Notes: a model not told the origin generated them from the letters alone. A stretch of DNA of 15,197 nucleotides from Qingrenia yutianensis (GCF_014385105.1 NZ_JACRTE010000026.1:1-15197); one strand, 5' to 3'. Counted from the first letter of the stretch, positions 1 through 7,648 are shown. Translations and numbers: made by a program.

Positions 1-307
1 AATTGAACCGGAAGTCCCCGAACAGACGGAGGTTACATCGGATAATACAAAGGACGAAAACTCAAAAAACCGTCCGTCCCGTGCGGAGAGAACAAACGAA
101 AATCCGCACGGGAGCAAATTTATCTCATTCGAGGATACGGCAAAAACGGACAGCGGTATTAAACCCTCGGTCAGAAAGAAGATTGAGGACATAAAGGCTG
201 ATTTGGAAGAAAAGAAAAAGCCTGCTCCCGAAAAGGAAAAGGCTATACAACACAAGCAGCCGCAGCAGAAAAAACGCAAAAAGAAAAACCGGAAAGGCAG
301 AGAGTAA
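1..307 (+). CDS. PcfB/DUF3801-family conjugation protein, C-terminal part only
   Basis: The gene runs in from the left edge. The reading frame starting at base 2 is open for 101 codons to a TAA at 305-307. The visible part is very hydrophilic: an acidic, Thr/Asn-rich linker, then PSVRKKIEDIKADLEEKKK, then a Lys/Arg/Gln-rich basic tail ending KGRE. This resembles the C-terminal tail of PcfB (DUF3801) proteins in Tn1549-like elements, where a PSVR-x-x-(L/I)-x-x-IKA block precedes a basic terminus. In those elements the gene normally lies just upstream of virD4, and its product is thought to act near the relaxosome or coupling protein. Here virD4 is about 7.3 kb further on, with unrelated genes between. 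The conserved N-terminal domain is outside the window, so the assignment rests on the tail and gene order. A relaxase or other basic-tailed transfer protein remains possible. Confidence 0.6.
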   Translation, partial: IEPEVPEQTEVTSDNTKDENSKNRPSRAERTNENPHGSKFISFEDTAKTDSGIKPSVRKKIEDIKADLEEKKKPAPEKEKAIQHKQPQQKKRKKKNRKGRE

Positions 308-335
308 ATGAACATTACACAACCACGCTACAGAG

Positions 336-360
336 AGCCGCCGTAAATATGGCGGCTTTT
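336..360 (+). terminator. Intrinsic terminator after the pcfB-like gene
   Basis: AGCCGCC (336-342) pairs perfectly with GGCGGCT (351-357). The eight bases between them can add a G-U and a U-A pair, leaving an AAAU loop. The 3' arm runs straight into TTTT (357-360). It lies 29 bases after the stop codon and about 50 bases before the next start, so it should separate the pcfB-like transcript from the large cargo gene. Confidence 0.8.
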
Positions 361-408
361 CGCAATATATAAACCAAACTATAAATTTGTAAAGGAGAAT
401 TTTATTCT

Positions 409-3400
409 ATGAAAACCAAACATTTTTCTATGAAATCGGTTATTTCAATGCTGCTTGCAGTTATTCTTGTTGCAGGCACACTTCCTGTGTCGGTCTTTGC
501 GGCACAAAAAAGCGATTATGAAGATCCGGCTGATAATTGGCTGAAAACAAATAACAGAACCAATGAGCTTGATATGAACGCAACCGTAACCTATGAAACA
601 CAGTGGTGTCCGGTATGCAATAAGCACACAACCGTTTTAACCTACCGTGTACCCGAATACACCAAATCGGGACAGACGGCTATGAATCACGGTGTTAAGT
701 GGTCAGACGGTTATGACCTTGAGGGCAAGAAAAAAGGTAACACCGACAGCGGTACTCCGGGCGTGGACGCAAGCTATACGGGGTATCATTACACAAAGTC
801 TGTGTGTCAGACTTGCGGCACAATTAACTCCGTTGACGGTTCGGGTGCATATAACTTTAACAACAATGTTTACGGCTTGAACTCCTGCGACCACAACTTT
901 TTTATCGACTTTGATAATACGACTTACGAGTTGTATGACGAACATCAGCACACAACCGTATTAAAGAAAGGCGAATACTGCCAATTCTGCAAAGGTACTT
1001 ATGCAAAGGCTAATATCAAGAAAGAGTCGCACGACCTTTCAAGCACGGTTGACGGACAGATCGGCAACAACCGCTTTTACCTCACGGAAAAGTGCGATGA
1101 CTGCGGCTATACCACAAGCGAATATGTTGCGGCAAAGTCGGTTGTATCTTCTTATTACGGAACGGCGGACGGTGACGCACATACGGTAAGTGTATCCGAT
1201 TTATCCGACAGCGGTGTGCATACAAAAATCCGTTACGGCAAAACTGCCTCCGACTGTTATATGACCTCCGCACCGAATTACACCAAAGCCGGATATTACC
1301 CCGTATATTATGAAATCTCATATAAATACGGCGGTGAAACAATGGTTGAAAACGGTGTAAGTTATGTGTGGCTTTTGGAGGATAAAAAAGATGATGACAG
1401 TACAATAATCGTACTTCCTGAAAAGCACGAACACGATTACCGCTACCTTGAAACCGTTGCTCCCTCTTGCGATAACCTCGGCTATGAACGCTGGCAATGC
1501 GACGGCTGCGGAAATCTTGATAAAAGAAATTACACAAAGGCAACCGGGCATAATTATAAGGCAATTACAATTCGTAAAGCGACTTGCAAACAGGGCGGCT
1601 TAAAGCTCAATTTGTGTGATAAGTGCGGCAGCTTTTATGAGGAAACCACTCCCGTCGGCGAGCATAAATACAAGACCGAAAATGTGCAGCCGACTTGCAG
1701 AAGTGTTGGTTATACAAATCATATTTGCGAAATCTGCGGCAATTCATATATAACCGATATGACGCCTATTATCTCACACGCCTATGAGCGTATCACCAAA
1801 GAGCCGACCTGTACCGATAAAGGCTATACGACCTCAACTTGTACTATGTGCGGACTGAATTATGTATCGGATTACACCGAGCCGACAGGTCATAATTGGG
1901 ACGATGGGCATACCGTTACAAATTCCACTTGTGAGAGCGAGGGTGTAATTGAGTATCGTTGTAAAAACGATAACTGTTCAGAAAAGATGATTAAAGCAGA
2001 ATCCGCAACGGGACACACACCGGGCAAAGCGGCTACTTGCACAGAACCGCAAACTTGCGAAAAGTGCGGTACGGTATTAGCACTCCCCAAAGGACATAAT
2101 TATTCCGAAAAGATAGTTGCTCCGACTTGCACAGCTATGGGCTATACAGAATACAAATGCGATAACTGCGATGACAGCTATATTGGCGACTACACCGATA
2201 AGGCAGAACACGATTACAAAAAGACCGTAACTGCTCCGAGTTGTACGGCTATGGGATACACAACATACACTTGCAAAAACTGTGATGATGAATTTATTTC
2301 AGATTATACAGACAAGCTCTCTCATAATTATAAAGCAGAAATCACAAAACCGACTTGTACGGAATTTGGATTTACAACCTACACTTGTGCCGACTGCGGT
2401 GATACCTATGTTGCGGATTATACCGATAAGACGAAACATAATTATGACAAAAAGGTTATTCCGCCTACTTGCACCGAACACGGTTATACCGTTTACACTT
2501 GCCCCGATTGCGGAAAAGAGTATATTGGAGATTTAACCGACTGTGAAAAGCATACCTACAAGAAAACCGTAGTTCCACCCACTTGCACAGAAATGGGTTA
2601 TACAATTTATACCTGTGAAAGCTGCGGCGATAGCTACAAGGCTGACTATGTTGACAAAGCTGCTCACGATTATACAAAGACTGTAACTGTTCCGACTTGC
2701 ACGGCTCTCGGATATACGGTGTATGAGTGTAAAAACTGTGATTATAAATATATCAGCGATTACACCGATAAAATCAACCACAGTTATATTGCCGATGTAA
2801 CCGAGCCTACTTGTACGGCATCCGGATATACCGTCTACACTTGCGAAAACTGCGGTAAAACCTATACGGCAGATTACAAGGATATGACGGGACATAATCT
2901 GTCTGATTGGATAATTGACGAGCCTGCTACTATCGAACACGCCGGAGAAAAACATATTGAGTGCTTGACTTGCGGTGAGGTACTTTCAAGAGCAGCAATT
3001 CCGCAGCTTGTAGAGAAAGACCGCACCGATGAGGACGGAAACTCAAAGGTCGGAGATTTCTCTATCCTTGTAACCAACGCAAATGGCAAACCGATTTTCG
3101 ACAGTGAAATCAGCATTGACATCAATGATAATGTAACTATCAAATTGCCAAGCGGCAGACTGCTTGATTATGCTGACCAAACCATTATAACTGCAATTAA
3201 CGCAGACTCACAGACACCAAAAGCTGAATTACAAATTTTTATCTATGATGAAAACAATAACGCAGCAACGGGTAAAACAGATGAAAACGGACAGTTGAAA
3301 GTGCCGAACAATAAAACCTCTACCGGCGATAACAGCGGTACTATTGGTAAAGACGATGATGACAGGAAAAACACATTTGTTGTAAAGGCTACCGACAAAA

Positions 3401-5892
3401 TGAATGTCGTTATTCCAAACTGTGAAGTTTACATTGGCGAGAGCAATAATATCGTTGTGGATTTGCCGGAGGGCATTAAGCCGACAAGTGAATATCCTGT
3501 TATTATAACCGTTACCGACCAGCACGGGCATCCTCAAATGGGTGTTACGGTTATAACTCTCGGAGATGCAGACTACATCGAAAAAGGCGTAACAGATATG
3601 TTCGGAAAAATTACATTGCCGACAGCAAAGGACGGATTTACGGACAATACGGGTAAAGTAAGAATTGACGGAATGTATGTGTTTGTCAATGACGAGAGCG
3701 GAGCTATTGAAAATGCTTTTGTGAAATTGAATGATGACAGCACAATTTCTGTAACATTGCCGGACGAAACAAGTATTGACTATGCAAACCGCATTACAGT
3801 AACCGTAACCGACAAAGACGGAAATCCGCAGAAAGATATTTCCGTTACCGTTTCGGACACTGTGGAAAATAGCCTGACAGACAAAACTGACGAAAACGGA
3901 AAAATGGTTGTGCCGCCGCTTTCGGAGGATATTACTGATGAAAACGGCATCGGCAAGGTCAATGGGTATAATGTGGTTGTAACCGATGAAAAAGCACCGA
4001 TTGCCAATGCGGTCATCACAATTTCAGAGGACGGCAGATTATCTGTTAAGCTTCCCGAAGCAAACAAGATTGACATCGAAAACAGAATCAGCGTTGTTGT
4101 AACCGATAACGAGGATAAGCCTGTTAAGGGTATGACCGTTGTAATCTCTGAAACCGCAGCCGAGGACGAAGCAAAAACGGCGGTCGATGTTACAGACGAA
4201 AACGGAAAAGCAACCGTGCCGCCGACAAACATTGATGTTACCGATTTCAACGGCTACGGCGAAGTTGACGGATATATTGTAATCGTGAAAAATGTTGTCG
4301 GAGCTATTGAAAAGGCACATATCAGACATAATGCCGAAGTAAAAAATGAGGACGGCACAGTTAAATCGGCAGAAAACATTTCTGTTGAATTACCCGAAAA
4401 TATTAAATTTGAGTATGCGAACAGAATTACAATATCGGTCAGCAAAAAAGTAGACAACACGGCAGTTAAAGGTATGACGGTTGTTACTTCCGAATTTGTT
4501 ATTGAAGGAACAGAAACAAAATCTTTGACAGGTGTTACCGATAAAGACGGAGTTATCATTCTTCCGCCGTCAAATGAGGGTGTAACGGATAAGGATGGAA
4601 AAACGGATATTTCCGAAACTACACCGGGCAAAGATACGGACGGTGACGGCAAGGAAGATACCGAAGAATCAAAAACGGAATACAACATTACCGTTGAGGA
4701 TACCAAAGAAAAAATCGAAAATGCGTATATCGAAATAAAGGACAGCAAAATTACCGTTACGCTTCCCGATACGCATAAGCTCACAACTTCAAATCAGACA
4801 ACCGTAACTGTTACCGACAAAGAAAATAAGGCTGTTAAAGGTGTGTCTGTTACAATTAAGGACAAGACAACAGAAAAGACAGCAACAACCGATGCAAACG
4901 GCAAGGTTACACTTCCCGTCAAATCAACAGGTGGCGGCTCATCCTCCGGTGGTGGCGGTGGTCGTGGCGGCAGCAACGGCGGCGGATATTATACAACCGT
5001 AAATGTTAAAATCACCGACAAGGACGGAAAAGCCGTTACAAACTTCTCAAAGAGCACCGACAGCAAGGGCAATTTAACAATTACTCTGCCGAGCGGAAAA
5101 ACGCTCGATAACGGAAACTTTTATACTGTTACCGTAACCGATAACAAAGGCAACGCAAAAGCCGAAACCTCTGTAATTCTCAAAGACAGAAACAAGGGCG
5201 AAGCAACAGGAACAACGGATAAAAACGGTATGCTGATACTCCCGGCATCAGAGCATAAGGCATATATTTTCGGGTATAATGACGGCACTTTCAGACCGGA
5301 CAACAATATGAGCCGAGCTGAAGCTGCTGCTATCTTTGCAAGGCTTATTTCCGAACAGAAAGGCGAAAAAATCAGTGGTAAGTCAAACTTTAATGATGTA
5401 TCCAAAAATGAGTGGTATTCCGATTATATAGGTTATCTTTCAAAGTACGGTATTATTAAAGGTTACGCAGATAACACATTCAGACCGGATGATAATGTTA
5501 GCCGTGCAGAATTTGTGGCAATGACGGTTAGATTTAATTCTCTGTTTAATGATGTTAAGAAAGGCAGCTACACCGTAAAATACACTGATGTTGCAACAAA
5601 TTATTGGGCATATTCCGATGTTGCCTACGCAAAACACGCAGGCTGGCTCAACGGATACGCTGACGGAACATTTAAAGGCGATAACGCTATTACCCGTGCG
5701 GAAGTGGTGACGGTAGTCAACCGGGCAACAGGCAGAAAAGCTGATGAAAGCTATATTACAAAGAATGTATCCGTACTCAACAAATTTACGGATATTCGCA
5801 ACAATTCTATGTGGTATTATGCAGATGTGATGGAAGCAGCCAATACACATCTTGCAAACTCAGCAAACAACACTGAAACTTGGGTGAAATAA
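409..5892 (+). CDS. Giant secreted SLH-domain surface protein with Cys/His-rich repeats and Ig-like repeats
   Basis: An 1827-residue predicted cell-surface protein. Residues 1-31 form a signal peptide: basic N-terminus, hydrophobic core, cleavage probably after SVFA. Residues 67-233 hold scattered CxxC pairs. Residues 340-867 hold about 14 units with the pattern H-x-Y...PTCT..GYT.Y.C..C...Y..DYTD. Residues 881-1507 hold six units of about 100 residues resembling bacterial Ig-like or carboxypeptidase-regulatory-like folds (LP.., VTVTD..G.P.KG, TDENGK), and a seventh (1527-1613) follows a Gly/Ser linker at 1508-1526. A DTDGDGKED stretch at 1409-1417 looks able to bind calcium. The C-terminus carries S-layer homology repeats with SRAE, SRAE and TRAE motifs (about 1618-1770), expected to bind secondary cell-wall polymer. 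AAAGGAG at 391-397 supports the ATG. Only a weak promoter candidate (TATAAA at 380-385) is visible. The ligand is unknown; adhesion or a cell-surface role in transfer is inference. Confidence 0.9.
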   Translation: MKTKHFSMKSVISMLLAVILVAGTLPVSVFAAQKSDYEDPADNWLKTNNRTNELDMNATVTYETQWCPVCNKHTTVLTYRVPEYTKSGQTAMNHGVKWSDGYDLEGKKKGNTDSGTPGVDASYTGYHYTKSVCQTCGTINSVDGSGAYNFNNNVYGLNSCDHNFFIDFDNTTYELYDEHQHTTVLKKGEYCQFCKGTYAKANIKKESHDLSSTVDGQIGNNRFYLTEKCDDCGYTTSEYVAAKSVVSSYYGTADGDAHTVSVSDLSDSGVHTKIRYGKTASDCYMTSAPNYTKAGYYPVYYEISYKYGGETMVENGVSYVWLLEDKKDDDSTIIVLPEKHEHDYRYLETVAPSCDNLGYERWQCDGCGNLDKRNYTKATGHNYKAITIRKATCKQGGLKLNLCDKCGSFYEETTPVGEHKYKTENVQPTCRSVGYTNHICEICGNSYITDMTPIISHAYERITKEPTCTDKGYTTSTCTMCGLNYVSDYTEPTGHNWDDGHTVTNSTCESEGVIEYRCKNDNCSEKMIKAESATGHTPGKAATCTEPQTCEKCGTVLALPKGHNYSEKIVAPTCTAMGYTEYKCDNCDDSYIGDYTDKAEHDYKKTVTAPSCTAMGYTTYTCKNCDDEFISDYTDKLSHNYKAEITKPTCTEFGFTTYTCADCGDTYVADYTDKTKHNYDKKVIPPTCTEHGYTVYTCPDCGKEYIGDLTDCEKHTYKKTVVPPTCTEMGYTIYTCESCGDSYKADYVDKAAHDYTKTVTVPTCTALGYTVYECKNCDYKYISDYTDKINHSYIADVTEPTCTASGYTVYTCENCGKTYTADYKDMTGHNLSDWIIDEPATIEHAGEKHIECLTCGEVLSRAAIPQLVEKDRTDEDGNSKVGDFSILVTNANGKPIFDSEISIDINDNVTIKLPSGRLLDYADQTIITAINADSQTPKAELQIFIYDENNNAATGKTDENGQLKVPNNKTSTGDNSGTIGKDDDDRKNTFVVKATDKMNVVIPNCEVYIGESNNIVVDLPEGIKPTSEYPVIITVTDQHGHPQMGVTVITLGDADYIEKGVTDMFGKITLPTAKDGFTDNTGKVRIDGMYVFVNDESGAIENAFVKLNDDSTISVTLPDETSIDYANRITVTVTDKDGNPQKDISVTVSDTVENSLTDKTDENGKMVVPPLSEDITDENGIGKVNGYNVVVTDEKAPIANAVITISEDGRLSVKLPEANKIDIENRISVVVTDNEDKPVKGMTVVISETAAEDEAKTAVDVTDENGKATVPPTNIDVTDFNGYGEVDGYIVIVKNVVGAIEKAHIRHNAEVKNEDGTVKSAENISVELPENIKFEYANRITISVSKKVDNTAVKGMTVVTSEFVIEGTETKSLTGVTDKDGVIILPPSNEGVTDKDGKTDISETTPGKDTDGDGKEDTEESKTEYNITVEDTKEKIENAYIEIKDSKITVTLPDTHKLTTSNQTTVTVTDKENKAVKGVSVTIKDKTTEKTATTDANGKVTLPVKSTGGGSSSGGGGGRGGSNGGGYYTTVNVKITDKDGKAVTNFSKSTDSKGNLTITLPSGKTLDNGNFYTVTVTDNKGNAKAETSVILKDRNKGEATGTTDKNGMLILPASEHKAYIFGYNDGTFRPDNNMSRAEAAAIFARLISEQKGEKISGKSNFNDVSKNEWYSDYIGYLSKYGIIKGYADNTFRPDDNVSRAEFVAMTVRFNSLFNDVKKGSYTVKYTDVATNYWAYSDVAYAKHAGWLNGYADGTFKGDNAITRAEVVTVVNRATGRKADESYITKNVSVLNKFTDIRNNSMWYYADVMEAANTHLANSANNTETWVK
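1426..3009 (+). repeat. About 14 tandem Cys/His-rich coding repeats (38-residue core unit)
   Basis: Codons 340-867 of the giant surface protein are built of tandem units that begin with His-x-Tyr. Units 7-13 (2095-2892) are each exactly 38 residues, a 114-base period. Units 1-6 and 14 are more divergent; one is shortened to 27 residues. Each regular unit offers one Cys (PTC), a CxxC pair and a unit-start His, so a repeated three-Cys/one-His set is visible. DNA identity between units is lower than protein similarity, because many codons differ at silent positions. This points to old duplication held by protein-level selection rather than fresh expansion. Confidence 0.9.
3049..5247 (+). repeat. 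Seven Ig-like / carboxypeptidase-regulatory-like coding repeats
   Basis: Codons 881-1613 of the giant surface protein contain seven related beta-rich units of roughly 85-130 residues, starting near residues 881, 988, 1089, 1187, 1289, 1424 and 1527. Common blocks are an IxVxLPe strand, a (V/I)TVTDkdgnPvKGmtV strand pair and a TDenGk-x-x-(L/V)P turn. The Gly/Ser-rich spacer (4930-4986) separates the last unit from the rest. They look like stalk domains holding the Cys-rich region away from the wall-binding SLH end. The exact domain family cannot be fixed by eye. Confidence 0.75.
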
Positions 5893-5908
5893 TCCTTTGT
5901 GCAAATGG

Positions 5909-5945
5909 GAGAAAGCAGTCGGAAACGATTGCTTTCTCGTTGTTT
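5909..5945 (+). terminator. Intrinsic terminator after the giant surface-protein gene
   Basis: GAGAAAGCAGTC (5909-5920) and GATTGCTTTCTC (5927-5938) form a 12-bp stem with one G-U pair and a GGAAAC loop, starting 17 bases after the stop codon. It is followed by GTTGTTT, an imperfect U-tract. The 3' arm also contains the -35 region of the next promoter. Confidence 0.75.
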
Positions 5946-5957
5946 CTGTGGTATAAT
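5929..5957 (+). promoter_or_regulatory. Sigma-A-type promoter for the S51-like gene
   Basis: TTGCTT (5929-5934), a 17-base spacer and a perfect TATAAT (5952-5957) preceded by TGG, which makes an extended -10 (TGnTATAAT). The spacing to the start codon at 6001 allows a leader of about 35 bases. The -35 lies in the 3' arm of the preceding terminator stem. Confidence 0.75.
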
Positions 5958-6000
5958 ATTTGCAAGATAAATCGGAATTTATATATAAAGGAGAACATTG

Positions 6001-6603
6001 ATGAAACTGTTTTTATGTTCGCACTTTTCAAGTGTAGGAAGTCTGATAAAGGAAGAAATTGAAAATAAAAAAGTCGCATTTATTCCAACAGCTTCGCTGC
6101 GTGAAGGCTACACCGGTTATGTTGGCTCGGCTCGAAAATTATTCAAAAAGTTGGGAGCAATCGTAACTGAAATTGATATTTCAACGGAGGCTTATTCAAC
6201 GATACAGTCTGTTTTTGAAGATGCGGATGTGATATATTTTACCGGCGGAAATTCTTTTTTCCTTATAGACCAGCTCCGTAAAACGGGAACGGATGAGCTG
6301 TTGAAGAAAGAATTGGCAAAGGGAAAACTGATGATTGGTGAATCGGCAGGTGCGATTATATGCGCTCCAAGCATCCAATATATCGAGCAAATGGATGAAA
6401 AGCCGGAGGACTACTCACAAGAAGATGATGCAGGGCTTGATTTGATTGATTTCTATGTTCTTCCGCATTATCTTACAGCACCATTTAAGAAAGTTACCGA
6501 GAAAATAATGACTGAGTTTTCGGATTTGAATCTATGCCCAATTAACAACCGTCAGGGAATTGTAATTGATGGTGAAGGTTCAAAGGTTATTTGCAAAGAC
6601 TAA
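6001..6603 (+). CDS. Peptidase S51 / class I glutamine-amidotransferase-like protein (PepE-type)
   Basis: A 200-residue, probably cytoplasmic protein of the PepE/S51 fold. Visible motifs are a TGGN loop (residues 81-84), a nucleophile elbow GESAGA with Ser115 (113-118) and a PHY segment with His156. Family members include dipeptidase E, which cleaves N-terminal aspartyl dipeptides, and cyanophycinase; length (about 200-230 residues) fits the small PepE-like group. The ATG at 6001 is preferred over the in-frame TTG at 5998, because AAAGGAG (5987-5993) then sits 7 bases upstream. It has its own promoter and is bracketed by terminators, so it is probably a monocistronic cargo gene. The substrate cannot be told from sequence, and nothing directly links it to conjugation. 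Confidence 0.85.
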   Translation: MKLFLCSHFSSVGSLIKEEIENKKVAFIPTASLREGYTGYVGSARKLFKKLGAIVTEIDISTEAYSTIQSVFEDADVIYFTGGNSFFLIDQLRKTGTDELLKKELAKGKLMIGESAGAIICAPSIQYIEQMDEKPEDYSQEDDAGLDLIDFYVLPHYLTAPFKKVTEKIMTEFSDLNLCPINNRQGIVIDGEGSKVICKD

Positions 6604-6636
6604 TTTGAAAATTCCGGTTTATATGACCGCTTTTAA

Positions 6637-6659
6637 GGCAACCTACGGGTTGTCTTTTT
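6637..6659 (+). terminator. Intrinsic terminator after the S51-like gene
   Basis: GGCAACC (6637-6643), a TACG loop and GGTTGTC (6648-6654) form a 7-bp stem with one G-U pair, followed at once by TTTTT (6655-6659). It begins 33 bases after the stop codon. Confidence 0.85.
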
Positions 6660-6675
6660 CGTTTCAGAAAATTTT

Positions 6676-6704
6676 TTGACGGTCTTTTTGTATGATGATA
6701 TAAT
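6676..6704 (+). promoter_or_regulatory. Strong sigma-A-type promoter for the beta-repeat secreted protein
   Basis: TTGACG (6676-6681), a 17-base spacer and a perfect TATAAT (6699-6704) with an upstream TGA that makes an extended -10. This is the best promoter in the window by eye. It lies 39 bases before the start codon at 6743. Confidence 0.85.
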
Positions 6705-6742
6705 AAAGATACCGAAAAATATTGAAACGGAGGAATGTTCAA

Positions 6743-7519
6743 ATGAAACGAACAGTATTTACAGGCATAATGATAATGCTCATTTTATCAACTGCAGTTA
6801 CTGCACAGGCGGCACACACGCACAAGTATACAAAACAAAATTCAAAGGTTTATGTATGTGAGTGCGGAAAGGAAAAGCCGCTGTATTCCTTAAAGGGCGA
6901 AAGAGTTATAACGCTTAATTGCAACGGCGGCTCGTTATACGGCGGAATTTGCAAAACCGACATCACAGAAGCCGTTACGGAGCAGAATAAAATTAAACTT
7001 CCGCTGCCGTATAAAAGCAGCGACTATCAGTTTGAGGGGTGGTTTACCGAAAGCGGCGAAAAGGTATCGTCTGATACCGAGTATTATTCCGACACAACAC
7101 TCTATGCCCGTTGGAGCTTGACGGGAACACGCACACTCACCTTTGCCGCCGAGGACGGCTCATATATTGAGCCTGTCATAAAACCGCTTGGCATTGCAAT
7201 ATCGCTTGCGGAGTTTATTCCGACAAGATACGGCTATGACTTTGACGGTTGGTATTCAGACCCGCAAACAAAGGAAAATCGGGTAACAGCGTTTACTTTC
7301 AATGACAGCGATACCGTTTACGCAAAATGGATTCCAAACGGAACGGTGATATATAACACTCCGGCGGTACAGAGAGTTTATGCGACCGATGATGAAATCC
7401 TCGCCTTTGGTAATTACATTGATGAAAAGACGGGTGTACCTGTCACGGCACAATGGGTTAAGCAGAATAAAAGATTAAATGAGCTTATGGAAATTTACAA
7501 CGAAAAATTCTGTAAGTAA
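6743..7519 (+). CDS. Small secreted protein with two InlB-type beta repeats
   Basis: A 258-residue protein with a signal peptide (hydrophobic core around residues 8-20, cleavage probably near AQAA at 21-24). The mature N-terminus AHTHKYT is followed by a CxC pair (residues 39-41). Two Listeria-Bacteroides (InlB B-repeat, Flg_new-type) modules follow at about 55-125 and 131-197, each ending in the typical FxGWY/F...D.T.YA.W pattern. No SLH, LPXTG or membrane anchor is seen at the C-terminus, so it may be released or bound non-covalently. The ATG at 6743 is chosen over an in-frame TTG at 6722, because GGAGG (6729-6733) fits the ATG and the signal peptide then begins normally. It has its own promoter and terminator. 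The function is unknown; such repeats are usually structural or adhesive. Confidence 0.85.
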   Translation: MKRTVFTGIMIMLILSTAVTAQAAHTHKYTKQNSKVYVCECGKEKPLYSLKGERVITLNCNGGSLYGGICKTDITEAVTEQNKIKLPLPYKSSDYQFEGWFTESGEKVSSDTEYYSDTTLYARWSLTGTRTLTFAAEDGSYIEPVIKPLGIAISLAEFIPTRYGYDFDGWYSDPQTKENRVTAFTFNDSDTVYAKWIPNGTVIYNTPAVQRVYATDDEILAFGNYIDEKTGVPVTAQWVKQNKRLNELMEIYNEKFCK

Positions 7520-7536
7520 CGCCTATCACACTTTTG

Positions 7537-7590
7537 GGGGCAGCTTTTGTATAAGGAAACTTATGCAGGGGCTGCCCCTTTTATTTATTT
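7537..7590 (+). terminator. Long, near-continuous hairpin terminator with GAAA loop
   Basis: GGGGCAGC (7537-7544) pairs with GCTGCCCC (7571-7578). The inner arms (7545-7555 and 7560-7570) also pair throughout, using several G-U pairs, and are capped by a GAAA loop (7556-7559). This gives about 19 consecutive pairs, followed by a T-rich tract (7579-7590). It should insulate the cargo block from the transfer genes. Confidence 0.9.
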
Positions 7591-7609
7591 CCGGAAAGGA
7601 CTGATAACA

Positions 7610-7648
7610 ATGCTTCAAATTTTAATGACAGTAAGGGATACCTCGTGA
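7610..7648 (+). CDS. Possible 12-codon leader peptide coupled to virD4
   Basis: An ATG at 7610 preceded at 9 bases by GGAAAGGA (7593-7600) opens a 12-codon frame encoding MLQILMTVRDTS. Its TGA (7646-7648) overlaps the GTG start of virD4 at 7645 as GTGA. This arrangement could reinitiate or couple translation of virD4. There is no coding evidence beyond the ribosome binding site and the overlap. It may equally be chance, with virD4 translated from its own AAGGG at 7633-7637. Confidence 0.35.
   Translation: MLQILMTVRDTS

Noticed and set aside
308..346. 12-codon frame directly after the pcfB-like gene
   Set aside because: It ends inside the terminator stem and has no convincing ribosome binding site.
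1082..1564. 160-codon open frame on the - strand
   Set aside because: A shadow of the Cys-rich coding region: the translation is rich in Arg, His and Cys with no domain pattern.
2095..2892. Possible CRISPR array or satellite because of the 114-base period
   Set aside because: The period is a multiple of three in an intact reading frame, conservation follows protein motifs, and there are no identical short repeats with unique spacers.
4254..4784. 176-codon open frame on the - strand inside the giant surface gene
   Set aside because: It is antisense to a strongly supported repeat protein, its translation is low-complexity Ser/Val/Phe-rich, and no ribosome binding site or promoter favours it.
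5998..6000. TTG as start of the S51-like gene
   Set aside because: The ATG at 6001 immediately follows and is a better start with normal spacing to AAAGGAG.
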